Assembly: GCF_017068395.1 (NCBI RefSeq) | Contig: NZ_CP070619.1 | Coordinates: 7,564,001-7,628,000, forward strand | Length of the DNA stretch: 64,000 bases | DNA from: Rhodococcus pseudokoreensis | GTDB taxonomy: Bacteria > Actinomycetota > Actinomycetes > Mycobacteriales > Mycobacteriaceae | Reading direction: 5' to 3' | In this document: one piece after another, positions 30,111 through 39,314 of the stretch | Layout of the letters: each line of letters opens with the position of its first letter | Numbering within the stretch: position 1 is the stretch's first letter | The notes under the pieces: generated by a model | What the model was told of the DNA's origin: nothing | Databases searched by the model: none | What the model saw: only the letters and a program-made list of their open reading frames with translations | Position numbers and translations under genes: made by a program

Positions 30111-30136
30111 GAGCCGGTCAACGATAGGCTGGCCCG

Positions 30137-30328
30137 GTGGACCGGATGGCGAGTTGGTGGGACGGCTTCGAGCTGTGGATCGCCGGACTCCCGTTCGTTC
30201 CGCAGGTCGCCCTCGTGCTGCTGGTGATGGTGCCGGTGTGCCGGGGACTGGCGTGGCTGCTCGATCGTGGGCTGGCCGCAGTCTTCGTCCTGCTCAGGCG
30301 GGACGTCCCGAAGGTGGAGGAACCCTGA
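30137..30328 (+). CDS. Small membrane protein
   Basis: Protein of 63 residues with one or two hydrophobic helices ([21 protein letters not shown], then a shorter LAAVFVLL) and a basic, charged tail [10 protein letters not shown]. It is divergent from the GH15 gene; the reading frames nearly meet at their 5' ends. A small membrane protein is also encoded at this place in M. tuberculosis (Rv2401A). The start may be GTG 30137 or ATG 30146. Function unknown. Confidence 0.7.
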   Translation: MDRMASWWDGFELWIAGLPFVPQVALVLLVMVPVCRGLAWLLDRGLAAVFVLLRRDVPKVEEP

Positions 30329-30405
30329 TGCCGCGCTCACGCGTCACACTCGCGCTGCTCGCGCTGATCGTCCTCGTCGTCGTCGCCTGGCTGCTCACCC
30401 GGTAA
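30328..30405 (+). CDS. 25-residue single-helix membrane microprotein
   Basis: A tiny reading frame begins at an ATG overlapping the stop of the 63-residue membrane protein gene (TGATG arrangement). The product has a basic start, MPRSR, followed by one strongly hydrophobic stretch of about 17 residues (LALLALIVLVVVAWLL) and TR. Overlapping start and stop suggest translational coupling. No function can be assigned; it could be a small subunit or regulator in the membrane. Confidence 0.5.
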   Translation: MPRSRVTLALLALIVLVVVAWLLTR

Positions 30406-30441
30406 ATCCTGTTCGATGTGGGACGTTGGTTCAGCCTCTGC

Positions 30442-30447
30442 TAGATT
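30442..30447 (+). promoter_or_regulatory. -10 element of the sulfate-importer operon leader
   Basis: TAGATT fits TANNNT and ends seven bases before the GTG at 30455 that starts the cysteine leader peptide, so the leader RNA should begin at or beside this GTG. No convincing -35 element is seen. Confidence 0.5.
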
Positions 30448-30454
30448 TCACGGC

Positions 30455-30544
30455 GTGTCTGAAGCCGCTGTACACCAGGTCCGCCATGAATTGGCGTTGA
30501 TCGCTGTCGGCATGCTTGCAGTCGCCGACATCGACTGTTGTTGA
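30455..30544 (+). CDS. Cysteine leader peptide upstream of subI (probable attenuator)
   Basis: A 29-residue reading frame begins with GTG at 30455, right where transcription should start, and ends Ala-Asp-Ile-Asp-Cys-Cys followed by TGA. The two cysteine codons (TGT TGT) are the last sense codons. Leaderless small frames with consecutive cysteine codons act as cysteine-responsive attenuators of sulfur genes in mycobacteria; the position 180 bp before the sulfate importer fits this. No ribosome binding site precedes it. The peptide itself probably has no function: ribosome speed at the Cys codons is the signal. Confidence 0.68.
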   Translation: MSEAAVHQVRHELALIAVGMLAVADIDCC

Positions 30545-30575
30545 TTTCTCCTCCCACGCAGATTTGCGCCCGGGT

Positions 30576-30610
30576 GGCACCGCGCACGCTCGACCCCCTC
30601 TCGCGGTGCT
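30576..30610 (+). promoter_or_regulatory. Attenuator-like hairpin in the subI leader
   Basis: GGCACCGCG (30576-30584) pairs with CGCGGTGCT (30602-30610), nine pairs including one G-U, with a 17-nt loop, followed by GATTTTCG. It lies 31 nt after the stop of the Cys-Cys leader peptide and 116 nt before the subI start. Ribosomes paused or released at the leader could alter its folding. Whether it ends transcription or only masks downstream RNA cannot be told. Confidence 0.45.
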
Positions 30611-30726
30611 GATTTTCGTCCGCATTCCCGATTCCGCCCGGGCGATCCCTGCGTTCTTCCCCTTTGCACCACCTCTCCTTGTTTCGCACCACCACTCTGT
30701 GTCAGATCCCCAGGAAGGTTTCTCCC

Positions 30727-31758
30727 ATGAAACGCCGTTCTCGCAGTCTTCTCACGGCCCTCGTGACGCTCGGAGCTGTCGCGCTGACCGCGTGCAGCGG
30801 CGGCGCCAGCGACACGGTCGGCGGCGACTCCGCAGGTGCCGACGGCAGCGCGGGCACGATCAACCTGTACGCGTACGCCGTGCCGAAGCCGGGCTTCGAC
30901 AAGCTGATTCCCGCGTTCAACGCCACCGACGAAGGCAAGGGCGTTGCCTTCCAGCCGTCCTACGGTGCCTCCGGTGACCAGTCCCGCAAGGTCAAGGACG
31001 GCGCCGAGGCCGACTTCGTCAACTTCTCCGTCGAGCCCGACATCACCCGCCTCGTCGACGCCGGCCTGGTGGACAAGAGCTGGAACCAGGACGCCTACAA
31101 CGGGATTCCGTTCGGTTCGGTCGTCACCATCGTCGTGCGCGAGGGCAACCCGAAGAACATCCGCGACTGGGACGACCTGCTGCGTCCCGACGTCGAGGTC
31201 GTGACCCCCAACCCGTTCAGCTCCGGATCCGCGAAGTGGAACCTGCTCGCGCCGTACGCCGCGAAGAGCAACGGCGGCCAGGACCCGGCCGCCGGACTCG
31301 ACTACATCACCGCGCTGGTGAACGACCACGTGAAGATTCAGCCGAAGTCGGGCCGCGAGGCGTCGGAGGCGTTCCTGCAGGGCACCGGCGACGTGCTCCT
31401 CAGCTACGAGAACGAGGCGCTGTTCATCGAGGGCAACGGTGACCCCGTCGAGCACGTGACCCCGCCGACCACGTTCAAGATCGAGAACCCGGTCGCGGTG
31501 CTGTCGAACAGCAAGAACCTGGAGAAGGCCAACGCGTTCAAGGACTTCCTGTACACCACCGACGGCCAGAAGCTGTGGGCCGAGGCCGGATTCCGCCCGG
31601 TCGATCCCGCGGTCGCCACGGAGTTCACCGACAAGTTCCCGGCGCCGGCCAAGCTGTGGACCATCGCCGATCTCGGCGGCTGGGCCAAGGTCGACTCCGA
31701 GGTGTTCGCCAAGGACACCGGGTCCATCGCAGTGATCTACGACAACGCGACCAAGTAA
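30727..31758 (+). CDS. subI: Sulfate/thiosulfate ABC transporter substrate-binding lipoprotein
   Basis: Periplasmic-type binding protein of 343 residues, anchored as a lipoprotein: the signal peptide ends in the lipobox L-T-A-C with Cys23. The mature part shows sulfate-binding-protein features such as ADFVNFSVEPDITRLVDAG, NPFSSGSAKWNLLAPYA and DVLLSYENEALFI. GGAAGG lies well placed before the ATG at 30727. First gene of subI-cysT-cysW-cysA; probably controlled by cysteine supply through the upstream leader. Confidence 0.95.
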   Translation: MKRRSRSLLTALVTLGAVALTACSGGASDTVGGDSAGADGSAGTINLYAYAVPKPGFDKLIPAFNATDEGKGVAFQPSYGASGDQSRKVKDGAEADFVNFSVEPDITRLVDAGLVDKSWNQDAYNGIPFGSVVTIVVREGNPKNIRDWDDLLRPDVEVVTPNPFSSGSAKWNLLAPYAAKSNGGQDPAAGLDYITALVNDHVKIQPKSGREASEAFLQGTGDVLLSYENEALFIEGNGDPVEHVTPPTTFKIENPVAVLSNSKNLEKANAFKDFLYTTDGQKLWAEAGFRPVDPAVATEFTDKFPAPAKLWTIADLGGWAKVDSEVFAKDTGSIAVIYDNATK

Positions 31759-31765
31759 GACCGAC

Positions 31766-32647
31766 GTGAGCGACATATCGACGACGACGGGCGGACGCGG
31801 CATCACGGTGCCGCCTCCGCCCGTTCCTCCTGCGCGCAAGAAGGTCGCCCGGGTCACCGGTGCCGTGGGACCGCTCGGCATCGGCATCGCGACCCTGTGG
31901 CTGAGTGTCATCGTGGTCCTGCCCCTCGCGGCGCTCACCGTGGCCTCGTTCGGCGACGGGGTCGCCGGCTTCGTCGACGCGATCACCTCGCCCGTGGCAG
32001 TGGCGTCCCTGCGCGTCACCGTCGTGGTGTCGGTGGTGGTGGCCGTGATCAACGTGATCATGGGCACGCTCATCGCGTGGGTTCTCGTGCGCGACGAATT
32101 CCCCGGCAAGCGGGTCGTGAACGCGCTGATCGACCTGCCGTTCGCGTTGCCGACCATCGTGGCCAGCATCGTGCTGTTGTCGCTGTACGGCCCGGAGAGC
32201 CCGATCGGCGTCCACCTCAACGCCACCCAGCCCGGCCTGATCGTGGCGCTGGCATTCGTGACGCTGCCGTTCGTCGTCCGCTCGGTGCAGCCGGTGCTCA
32301 TCGAGGTGGACAAGGAAGTCGAGGAGGCCGCGGCCTCCCTCGGTGCCGACAACGTGACGATCTTCCGCAAGGTGGTGCTGCCGACCCTGACTCCGGCGAT
32401 CATCAGCGGCGCGGGACTCGCGTTCGCCCGCGCGATCGGCGAGTACGGTTCCGTCGTCCTGATCGGCGGAAACATCCCCCGAGAGACTCAGGTCGCTTCC
32501 CAGTACATTCAACAGCAGATCGAAATCGACAGGCCGGCCGCCGCGGCGGCGGTATCGGTGGCCCTCCTGGCCATCGCGTTCGTGACGTTGTTCGCCCTCC
32601 GCGTCTTCGCCAGCCGGGGGCAGCGTCGTGAGGAGCAGGCGGAATGA
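31766..32647 (+). CDS. cysT: Sulfate ABC transporter permease CysT
   Basis: Inner-membrane permease of 293 residues with about six helices after a Pro-rich cytosolic N-terminus. The EAA loop that contacts the ATPase is seen as [21 protein letters not shown], followed by [20 protein letters not shown], which is typical of CysT. GTG at 31766 is 7 bp after subI. It pairs with CysW. Confidence 0.95.
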   Translation: MSDISTTTGGRGITVPPPPVPPARKKVARVTGAVGPLGIGIATLWLSVIVVLPLAALTVASFGDGVAGFVDAITSPVAVASLRVTVVVSVVVAVINVIMGTLIAWVLVRDEFPGKRVVNALIDLPFALPTIVASIVLLSLYGPESPIGVHLNATQPGLIVALAFVTLPFVVRSVQPVLIEVDKEVEEAAASLGADNVTIFRKVVLPTLTPAIISGAGLAFARAIGEYGSVVLIGGNIPRETQVASQYIQQQIEIDRPAAAAAVSVALLAIAFVTLFALRVFASRGQRREEQAE

Positions 32648-33450
32648 AGCTTTCTGGGTCCACCCGGATCACCCTGCGCACGGTCGCGCTGCTCTACCTG
32701 TTCGGCCTGCTGGTCGTGCCCATCGTCATCATCCTGTTCCGCACGTTCGAGAACGGGATCGGCGCGTTCATCGATTCGATCAGCACCCCCGCCGCGATCT
32801 CCGCGCTCAATCTGTCCCTGCTGATCGTGGCCATCGTCGTCCCGGTGAACGTGGTGTTCGGGATCGTCACGGCCCTCGCGCTGGTGCGGGGCCGGTTCCC
32901 GGGCCGCGGTCTGGTGCAGGCGGTGGTCGATCTCCCATTCGCCGTCTCGCCGATCGTGGTCGGTGTGTCGCTGATCCTGCTGTGGGGCGCCAACGGCTGG
33001 TTCGGCGGGCTCGAATCGCTGGGGTTCAAGGTGATCTTCGGGCTCCCCGGCATGGTCATCGCCACCCTGTTCGTGACTTTGCCGTTCGTGGTGCGGGAGG
33101 TGGAGCCCGTCCTGCACGAGATCGGCGAGGAACAGGAACAGGCCGCCGCGACGCTCGGCGCGAGCCGCTGGCAGACGTTCTGGCTGATCACCCTGCCCGC
33201 CATCCGCTGGGGTCTGACCTACGGCGTGGTCCTGACCGTTGCCCGGTCGCTGGGCGAATTCGGCGCCGTGATCATGGTGTCGTCGGGCTTCCCCGGGGTG
33301 TCCCAGACCCTGACCCTGCTCGTGCATTCGCGCTACATCGACGACCACAACACGTTCGGTGCGTACTCCGCAGCCACCCTGCTGATGGGCATCGCGCTGA
33401 TCACCCTGCTTCTGATGACTCTGCTCGACCGCAAGAGGAGCACCACATGA
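32644..33450 (+). CDS. cysW: Sulfate ABC transporter permease CysW
   Basis: Second permease, 268 residues, six predicted helices. The EAA-type loop is [21 protein letters not shown], followed by [19 protein letters not shown], typical of CysW. The ATG overlaps the cysT stop by four bases and the stop overlaps the cysA start in the same way, indicating translational coupling along the operon. Confidence 0.95.
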   Translation: MKLSGSTRITLRTVALLYLFGLLVVPIVIILFRTFENGIGAFIDSISTPAAISALNLSLLIVAIVVPVNVVFGIVTALALVRGRFPGRGLVQAVVDLPFAVSPIVVGVSLILLWGANGWFGGLESLGFKVIFGLPGMVIATLFVTLPFVVREVEPVLHEIGEEQEQAAATLGASRWQTFWLITLPAIRWGLTYGVVLTVARSLGEFGAVIMVSSGFPGVSQTLTLLVHSRYIDDHNTFGAYSAATLLMGIALITLLLMTLLDRKRSTT

Positions 33451-34460
33451 TTACCGTGACCGGCGCCCGGAAGAATTACGGGTCCTTTGCTGCTCTCGAC
33501 GACGTCTCCATCGACATCCCCTCGGGTTCGCTGACCGCGCTCCTCGGGCCCAGCGGGTCGGGCAAGTCGACGCTGCTCCGCTCCATCGCCGGGCTCGAGG
33601 CCCTCGATTCCGGCACCGTCGTGATCGGCGGGAAAGACGTCACCGACATCTCCCCGCAGAAGCGGGACATCGGCTTCGTATTCCAGCACTACGCGGCGTT
33701 CAAGCACATGACGGTGCGCGACAACGTCGCGTTCGGGCTGAAGATCCGCAAGCGGCCGAAGCCGGAGATCGACAAGAAGGTCAACGAGCTTCTCGAGATC
33801 GTCGGCCTCGACGGCTTCCAGCACCGCTATCCGGCGCAGTTGTCCGGCGGTCAGCGTCAGCGGATGGCGCTCGCGCGGGCACTGGCGGTGGACCCGAAGG
33901 TGCTGCTCCTCGACGAGCCGTTCGGTGCGCTCGACGCGAAGGTCCGCACGGACCTTCGCACCTGGCTGCGCCGGCTGCACGACGAGGTGCACGTGACGAC
34001 GGTGCTGGTCACCCACGACCAGGAGGAGGCGCTCGACGTCGCCGACCGGATCGCGGTCCTCAACAAGGGCCGGATCGAGCAGATCGGCGAGCCGGAGGAC
34101 CTCTACGACCGTCCCCGCAACGACTTCGTGATGTCGTTCCTCGGGTCCGTGGCCAAGCTCAACGGGCAGTTGGTCCGGCCGCACGACATCCGCCTCGGCC
34201 GCGACCCCGACCTGGCCCTCGCGCAGCAGGCGGGGACGGCCGAATCGCTCGGTGTCACGCGCGCCACGGTGGAGCGCGTGGTGCACCTCGGATTCGAGGT
34301 GCGGGTGGATCTGCGCAACGAGGCCACCGGCGAACCGTTCTCCGCCCAGGTCACCCGCGGCGACAGTGCGGCGCTAGGCCTGCGGGAGGGCGAGACCGTC
34401 TACGCGCGGGCGACGAGGGTACCCGAACTCCCGGAGGCCGAAGTTCCGGTCTCCCTGTAA
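33447..34460 (+). CDS. cysA: Sulfate ABC transporter ATP-binding protein
   Basis: ABC ATPase of 337 residues. Walker A is [18 protein letters not shown], the signature motif is [16 protein letters not shown], Walker B is [12 protein letters not shown] and the H-loop is [15 protein letters not shown]. The C-terminal 90 residues form the TOBE-like regulatory region of CysA, with [19 protein letters not shown] precedes the ATG at 33447. It energises CysT/CysW; the sulfatase gene follows in the same direction. Confidence 0.96.
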   Translation: MITVTGARKNYGSFAALDDVSIDIPSGSLTALLGPSGSGKSTLLRSIAGLEALDSGTVVIGGKDVTDISPQKRDIGFVFQHYAAFKHMTVRDNVAFGLKIRKRPKPEIDKKVNELLEIVGLDGFQHRYPAQLSGGQRQRMALARALAVDPKVLLLDEPFGALDAKVRTDLRTWLRRLHDEVHVTTVLVTHDQEEALDVADRIAVLNKGRIEQIGEPEDLYDRPRNDFVMSFLGSVAKLNGQLVRPHDIRLGRDPDLALAQQAGTAESLGVTRATVERVVHLGFEVRVDLRNEATGEPFSAQVTRGDSAALGLREGETVYARATRVPELPEAEVPVSL

Positions 34461-34485
34461 CTCCCCGCCGATGTAGGAGGCGACT

Positions 34486-35865
34486 GTGGCGACCCCGGTG
34501 GATCCCGTCCGTGACAACGTGCTGATCGTGCACTGGCACGATCTGGGCCGCCACCTCGGCTGTTACGGCGCGTCCGGGGTGCGCAGCCCGAACCTCGACC
34601 GGCTCGCCGCGGAGGGTGTGCTGCTGACCGACGCGCATGCGGCGGCGCCGCTGTGCTCGCCCTCGCGCGGCGCCCTGTTCTCGGGCCGGTACCCGCACAG
34701 CAACGGACTGATCGGACTCGCGCATCACGGCTGGCAGTACCACGACGACGTCCGCACGCTGCCGTCGCTGCTGGCGGAGGCAGGCTGGTACACGGCCCTG
34801 TTCGGGATGCAGCACGAGAGCGCGTACCCCAAGCGGCTCGGCTTCCACGAGTACGACGTGTCGAACTCGTACTGCGAGTACGTCACCGATCGGGCGTCGC
34901 GGTGGCTGGCGCGATTCCCTCCACACCCGTTCTTGCTGACCGCAGGCTTCTTCGAGACGCACCGCCCGTACCCGGTCGACAGGTATGCACCCGCCGACCC
35001 CGAGGGTTTCGACGTGCCCCCGTACCTGCCCGACCGTCCGGAGGTCCGTGAGGACCTGGCCGGATTCCACGGGTCGATCGAGGTGGCCGACGCGGCTGTC
35101 GGCAGGCTGCTGCAGACCCTGGAGGACGAGGGGCTGGACGACAGCACGTGGGTCGTGTTCCTCACCGACCACGGCGAGGCGTTTCCCGGCGCGAAGTCGA
35201 CGCTGTATGCGCCGGGCACCGGAATTGCGACGATCATCCGCCCACCGCGGAGGCTGCGGGCGGCGCCACGCGTGTACGACGACCTGTTCAGCGGGGTGGA
35301 TCTGGTTCCCACCCTCCTCGAACTGCTGGGCGTCCCGGTCCCCGCGGCAGTGGAGGGCGTCTCCCACGCCGCGCAGTTGCTGGGCCGGTCGGAGGCGACC
35401 GCCCGCGACGTCCTGTTCACGGAGAAGACGTTCCACGACAGCTTCGATCCCATCCGCGCGGTGCGCAGCAAGCGGTTCAGCTACATCGAGAACTACGCGC
35501 CGCGGCCCAGGCTCGACCTTCCTCTCGACATCGAGAACAGCCTGTCCGGTGGGGCGCTGGGCACCGAGCATCTCCTGCCACGTCCGAGCCGGGAACTCTA
35601 CGACCTGCTCGCCGATCCCGGTGAGCGTGACAATCTCGCCGACACCGAGAACTTCGCCGGGACGCAGGCCGAGTTGGCGCTCGAACTCGCGACGTGGCGT
35701 CGGGCCACCGGCGACTCGATCCCGAGCGAGGAGGAGGGAACGGCCTACGCCCGGAAGGCGATGGAGGAGTACCTCGCCACGCTCGGCCGGGTGCCGGACG
35801 TGCGTTCGGCCTACAGCGACGAACGCGGAATCCTCGACGAACCCCGGAGCGGGGTGGAGACGTAG
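34486..35865 (+). CDS. Type I sulfatase (formylglycine-dependent)
   Basis: Sulfatase of 459 residues in the alkaline-phosphatase superfamily. The activation motif C-S-P-S-R is at residues 57-61; Cys57 would be oxidised to formylglycine. Later motifs include VVFLTDHGEAFPGAKSTLYAPG for the metal site. In the N-terminal metal-binding segment the usual Asp-Asp appears as His-Asp (VHWHDLGRH), as in some N-sulfoglucosamine sulfohydrolase-like members. No signal peptide is seen, so it is probably cytosolic. It sits 25 bp after cysA with a good RBS (GTAGGAGG), so sulfate ester hydrolysis seems to be expressed with sulfate import. Confidence 0.9.
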   Translation: MATPVDPVRDNVLIVHWHDLGRHLGCYGASGVRSPNLDRLAAEGVLLTDAHAAAPLCSPSRGALFSGRYPHSNGLIGLAHHGWQYHDDVRTLPSLLAEAGWYTALFGMQHESAYPKRLGFHEYDVSNSYCEYVTDRASRWLARFPPHPFLLTAGFFETHRPYPVDRYAPADPEGFDVPPYLPDRPEVREDLAGFHGSIEVADAAVGRLLQTLEDEGLDDSTWVVFLTDHGEAFPGAKSTLYAPGTGIATIIRPPRRLRAAPRVYDDLFSGVDLVPTLLELLGVPVPAAVEGVSHAAQLLGRSEATARDVLFTEKTFHDSFDPIRAVRSKRFSYIENYAPRPRLDLPLDIENSLSGGALGTEHLLPRPSRELYDLLADPGERDNLADTENFAGTQAELALELATWRRATGDSIPSEEEGTAYARKAMEEYLATLGRVPDVRSAYSDERGILDEPRSGVET

Positions 35866-35946
35866 CGGCATCGAGAGGCGGGGCGCCGCGGGTGGATGAT
35901 CGCGGTTCCGTCGCCGCGCCCTGCACACCGGTGGTGCACTGGGAGG

Positions 35947-37434
35947 ATGAGCGTCGACTGCCCGCGGTTCACCCCGCCGAGGCCGCTGCACGAGGTGCTG
36001 CGCCGTCTCGGCCGGTCGGCGACTCTCTGCGGTCCGGGCGACGCCGCGGTGACGGGGATCAAGCAGGATTCGCGTCTCGTCCGGGACGGGGACGTGTACG
36101 CGGCGCTGCCGGGCCGGCACCGTCACGGGATCGAGTTCGTGGCCGAGGCCGCGTCGCGCGGTGCGGTCGCGATGCTCAGCGACCGGAAGTCGGATGTCCT
36201 GCCGACGATCGTGGTGGACGATCCGCGGCGGGTCCTCGGTCCGCTGGCGTCGTGGGTGTACGGCCATCCGTCCGAGGCGATCGACGTCTACGGGGTGACC
36301 GGGACGAACGGGAAGACCAGCACGGTGTACCTCCTGGACGCGGGACTGCGCGCGGCCGGAGCCACCGCAGGCATGATGACGGGAATCGCGGTCCGGGGGC
36401 CCGGCGGTTCACGGGCCGCGACCCGGACGACACCGGAGGCGTGCGAACTCCAGCAGACCCTCGCCGCGTTCGCCGAACAGCGGATCGGGGCGGTCGCGCT
36501 GGAGGTGTCGAGCCACGGTCTCGCGCTGCACCGGATCGACGGGACGTCCTTCCGGGTGGGTGTGTTCACCAATCTCGCCCGCGACCATCTGGACTTCCAC
36601 CCCGACATGGATGCGTACTTCGCGGCGAAGGCCAGATTGTTCGACCCCCGGCACTGCGCGGCGGCCGCCGTCGGCATCGACGACGAATTCGGACGCCGCC
36701 TCGCCGCCACCGTCACCGTGCCGCGGTTGACGTTCTCGTCGAGGACGACGGCGGCCGACATCCACGCGTCTCGTGTGCACGCGGACGAGGACGGCACGTC
36801 GTTCACGCTGCACGGCGCCGGCGACCGGAAATCGGTGCGGCTCCGGTTGCTCGGCGTGCACCAGGTGGACAACGCGCTCGCCGCGATCTCCGCCCTCGTC
36901 GTCCGGGGCGTGGACCTCGACGCCGCGATCGCGGGGATCGAGAACCTCGACACCATCCCGGGACGCCTGGAGGCCGTGGACGCGGGTCAGCCCTTCCTCG
37001 CCTTCGTCGACTACATGCACAACACCGCCGGGCAGCGACGCCTGTTTCCCTACCTCCGTTCACTGACCGGGGGCCGGGTCATCGCCGTCGTCGGGGCGAC
37101 GGGTGAGCGCGACCCGGGCAAGCGCGCCCCGCTCGGCGCGACGGCCGCCCGTTTCGCCGACACCGTTATCGTCACCGACGAGAGCCCGTACTCCGAGGAC
37201 GCGCAGCGCTTGCGGGAGGACGTCGCGCGCGGAGCGCGCAGCGGCGGCAACGCGGACGTGCTGGTGGTCCCCGACCGCGCCGAGGCGATCGCGGCGGCGG
37301 TCACCCTCGCCGCGCCGGGCGACGTCGTGGTCGTCGCCGGGCGTGGACACGACCGGCTCCAGGCGTACGGTCCGCGCCGGCGGGTGTTCGACGACCGGAT
37401 CGCGCTGCACGAGGCACTGCTCCGCCTGAGCTAG
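35947..37434 (+). CDS. MurE-like Mur ligase of uncertain substrate
   Basis: Three-domain Mur ligase of 495 residues (ATG at 35947; ATG at 35896 is also possible). The ATP loop is VTGTNGKTSTVYLLD; ARDHLDFHPDMDAYF and the C-terminal VGATGERDPGKRAPLG match the UDP-MurNAc-tripeptide ligase family. In mDAP-adding MurE the C-terminal specificity motif is D-N-P-R; here the equivalent segment reads TDESPYSED, so this is unlikely to be the housekeeping MurE, which would be expected in the dcw cluster elsewhere. The acceptor and amino acid are unknown. Its stop codon overlaps the stop of the convergent cysNC. Confidence 0.8.
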   Translation: MSVDCPRFTPPRPLHEVLRRLGRSATLCGPGDAAVTGIKQDSRLVRDGDVYAALPGRHRHGIEFVAEAASRGAVAMLSDRKSDVLPTIVVDDPRRVLGPLASWVYGHPSEAIDVYGVTGTNGKTSTVYLLDAGLRAAGATAGMMTGIAVRGPGGSRAATRTTPEACELQQTLAAFAEQRIGAVALEVSSHGLALHRIDGTSFRVGVFTNLARDHLDFHPDMDAYFAAKARLFDPRHCAAAAVGIDDEFGRRLAATVTVPRLTFSSRTTAADIHASRVHADEDGTSFTLHGAGDRKSVRLRLLGVHQVDNALAAISALVVRGVDLDAAIAGIENLDTIPGRLEAVDAGQPFLAFVDYMHNTAGQRRLFPYLRSLTGGRVIAVVGATGERDPGKRAPLGATAARFADTVIVTDESPYSEDAQRLREDVARGARSGGNADVLVVPDRAEAIAAAVTLAAPGDVVVVAGRGHDRLQAYGPRRRVFDDRIALHEALLRLS

Positions 37435-39314
37435 GCCTGCAACCCCTCGTGCCGGGCGAGTTCGGTGAGAATCCGGGCGACCAGGTCGTCGAGGTCGGCG
37501 CCGGTGGTGTCGAAGGCGAGGTCCGGGTTCTCCGGCGCCTCGTACGGGGCGTCGATCCCGGTGAGGCCGCGGAGTTCGCCCGCCCGCGCCCGGGCGTAGA
37601 GCCCCTTGGGGTCGCGCCGCTCGCACTCGTCGACCGGGGTGCTGACGTGAATCTCGAGGAACGGCAGGTCCGCGGCCTCGTTCAGGGCGCGGGCGATCGC
37701 CCGGTCCGAGCGGAGCGGCGACACCATCGACGCGATGGCGACCACCCCGGCGTCGGCGAACAACCGGGTGAGGTGACCGACGCGGCGGATGTTCTCGGCC
37801 CGGTCGCCGGGTGAGAACCCCAGGTCGTCCGAGATGCCGTGGCGGACATTGTCGCCGTCGAGAAGGTAAGCGGTCCGGCCTGCGTCGACGAGCGTCCGTT
37901 CGAGCGCGACCGCGACGGTCGACTTCCCGGACGCGGGCAGCCCGGTGAGCCAGATGGTGGCGCCCCGCTGCCCGGTCGCGGACCAGCGCCGGTCCCGCTT
38001 CAGCGACGACGGGTGCCACTTGATGTCGTGCCGGGTCTGCTCGCCGGGAACCACTTCCCGGGTGTCGCTGACCGTTCCGGCGCCGACGGTGTCGTTGCTC
38101 TGCTCGTCGATGAGGATGAACGCGCCGGCGTCGCGATTGGTGGCGTACGGGTCGGCGAGCACCACCGTGCTCGTCCGGAGCGTGATCCGGCCGATGTCGT
38201 TGAGGGCGAGTTCGCTGGGGGAGTCGTGTTCTTCGAGAGTTTCCGGGTCGAGCCGGGTGTGCAACTCCTGCACCGTGGCGCGCACGGTGCGGCTGGTGTG
38301 CTTGAGGGCCACCCGGTCGCCCGCCCGCAGCGGCGTCTCGCTCAGCCAGCACACGGTCGCGTCGATCTCGCGGGCCGGAACGGGTGCAGTGGCATTGGTC
38401 GCCGCACTGACGACGAGGTCGCCGCGGGCGACGTCGACGTCGTCGGCGAGTTCGAACGACACCGACAGCGGCGCGACCGCGACGGCCCGGTGCGGATCGA
38501 GGGTGTCGAGGGCGGTGACAGTGCTGCGGGAACCGGCAGGCAGAACCAGCACCTCGTCCCCGACGGACAGGGTGCCCGCCGACAGCCGGCCGGTGTAGCG
38601 GCGCCGCTGGTGGTCCGTGGGACGTGCTACCCACTGGATGGGGAGTCGCAGTTCGGATGCGACGGCCGACGGCGCGGCGAGTTCCACCGCTTCGAGGTAC
38701 GCGAGGAGCGTGGGCCCGGTGTACCAGGGTGTCGAATCCGACCGCGTGACCACGTTGTCTCCCCGGGTGGCGGACACCGGGATCACCGTGAGGTCGCGGC
38801 CGCCGAGGCGCTGCGCGAGCAGGCCGAGTTCGGATTCGACTTCCTTGAACCGGGTCTCGTCGAAGTCGACGAGGTCGATCTTGTTGACTACCGCGACCAG
38901 GTGCGGGACGCCGAGGAGGTCGGCGATCCGGGCGTGGCGCCGGGTCTGCCGGAGCACGCCGGTGCGCGCGTCCACCAGGAGCACGGCCACGTGGGTGTTC
39001 GACGCTCCGGTGAACATGTTGCGGGTGTACCGTTCGTGCCCCGGTGTGTCGGCGAGGACGAAGCTCCGGGTCGGCGTCGAGAAGAAGCGGTAGGCGACGT
39101 CGATGGTGATGCCCTGCTCGCGTTCGGCCCGCAGCCCGTCGGAGAGGGCGGCGAGATCCGCCTGGCCGTCGGCGTTCGTCACCGCCTCGAGGTGGTCGGT
39201 GGGCAGGCTTCCGGTGTCGTGGAGGAGGCGGCCGATGAGGGTGCTCTTCCCGTCGTCGACGCTGCCCGCGGTGGCGAGTCGCAGCAATTGGCGAGGCCGG
39301 CTTGTGGTGGTCAT
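37431..39314 (-). CDS. cysNC: Bifunctional sulfate adenylyltransferase subunit 1 / APS kinase
   Basis: Protein of 627 residues. The N-terminal 430 residues are the CysN GTPase: GSVDDGKSTLIGRLL (G1), DTPGHERYTRN (G3), NKIDLVDF (G4). From about residue 440 an APS kinase domain follows, with P-loop WLTGLPASGKSTVA and LDGDNVRHGISDDLGF. With CysD it converts sulfate to APS and then to PAPS. It is the last gene of stf0-cysD-cysNC, in which PAPS production is directly linked to a sulfotransferase. Resembles rhizobial NodQ in layout. Confidence 0.94.
   Translation of the reverse strand: MTTTSRPRQLLRLATAGSVDDGKSTLIGRLLHDTGSLPTDHLEAVTNADGQADLAALSDGLRAEREQGITIDVAYRFFSTPTRSFVLADTPGHERYTRNMFTGASNTHVAVLLVDARTGVLRQTRRHARIADLLGVPHLVAVVNKIDLVDFDETRFKEVESELGLLAQRLGGRDLTVIPVSATRGDNVVTRSDSTPWYTGPTLLAYLEAVELAAPSAVASELRLPIQWVARPTDHQRRRYTGRLSAGTLSVGDEVLVLPAGSRSTVTALDTLDPHRAVAVAPLSVSFELADDVDVARGDLVVSAATNATAPVPAREIDATVCWLSETPLRAGDRVALKHTSRTVRATVQELHTRLDPETLEEHDSPSELALNDIGRITLRTSTVVLADPYATNRDAGAFILIDEQSNDTVGAGTVSDTREVVPGEQTRHDIKWHPSSLKRDRRWSATGQRGATIWLTGLPASGKSTVAVALERTLVDAGRTAYLLDGDNVRHGISDDLGFSPGDRAENIRRVGHLTRLFADAGVVAIASMVSPLRSDRAIARALNEAADLPFLEIHVSTPVDECERRDPKGLYARARAGELRGLTGIDAPYEAPENPDLAFDTTGADLDDLVARILTELARHEGLQA

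Noticed and set aside
28101..30227. 708-codon plus-strand frame opposite the GH15 gene
   Set aside because: The GH15 motifs on the minus strand are unmistakable; the opposite frame is a codon-bias shadow.
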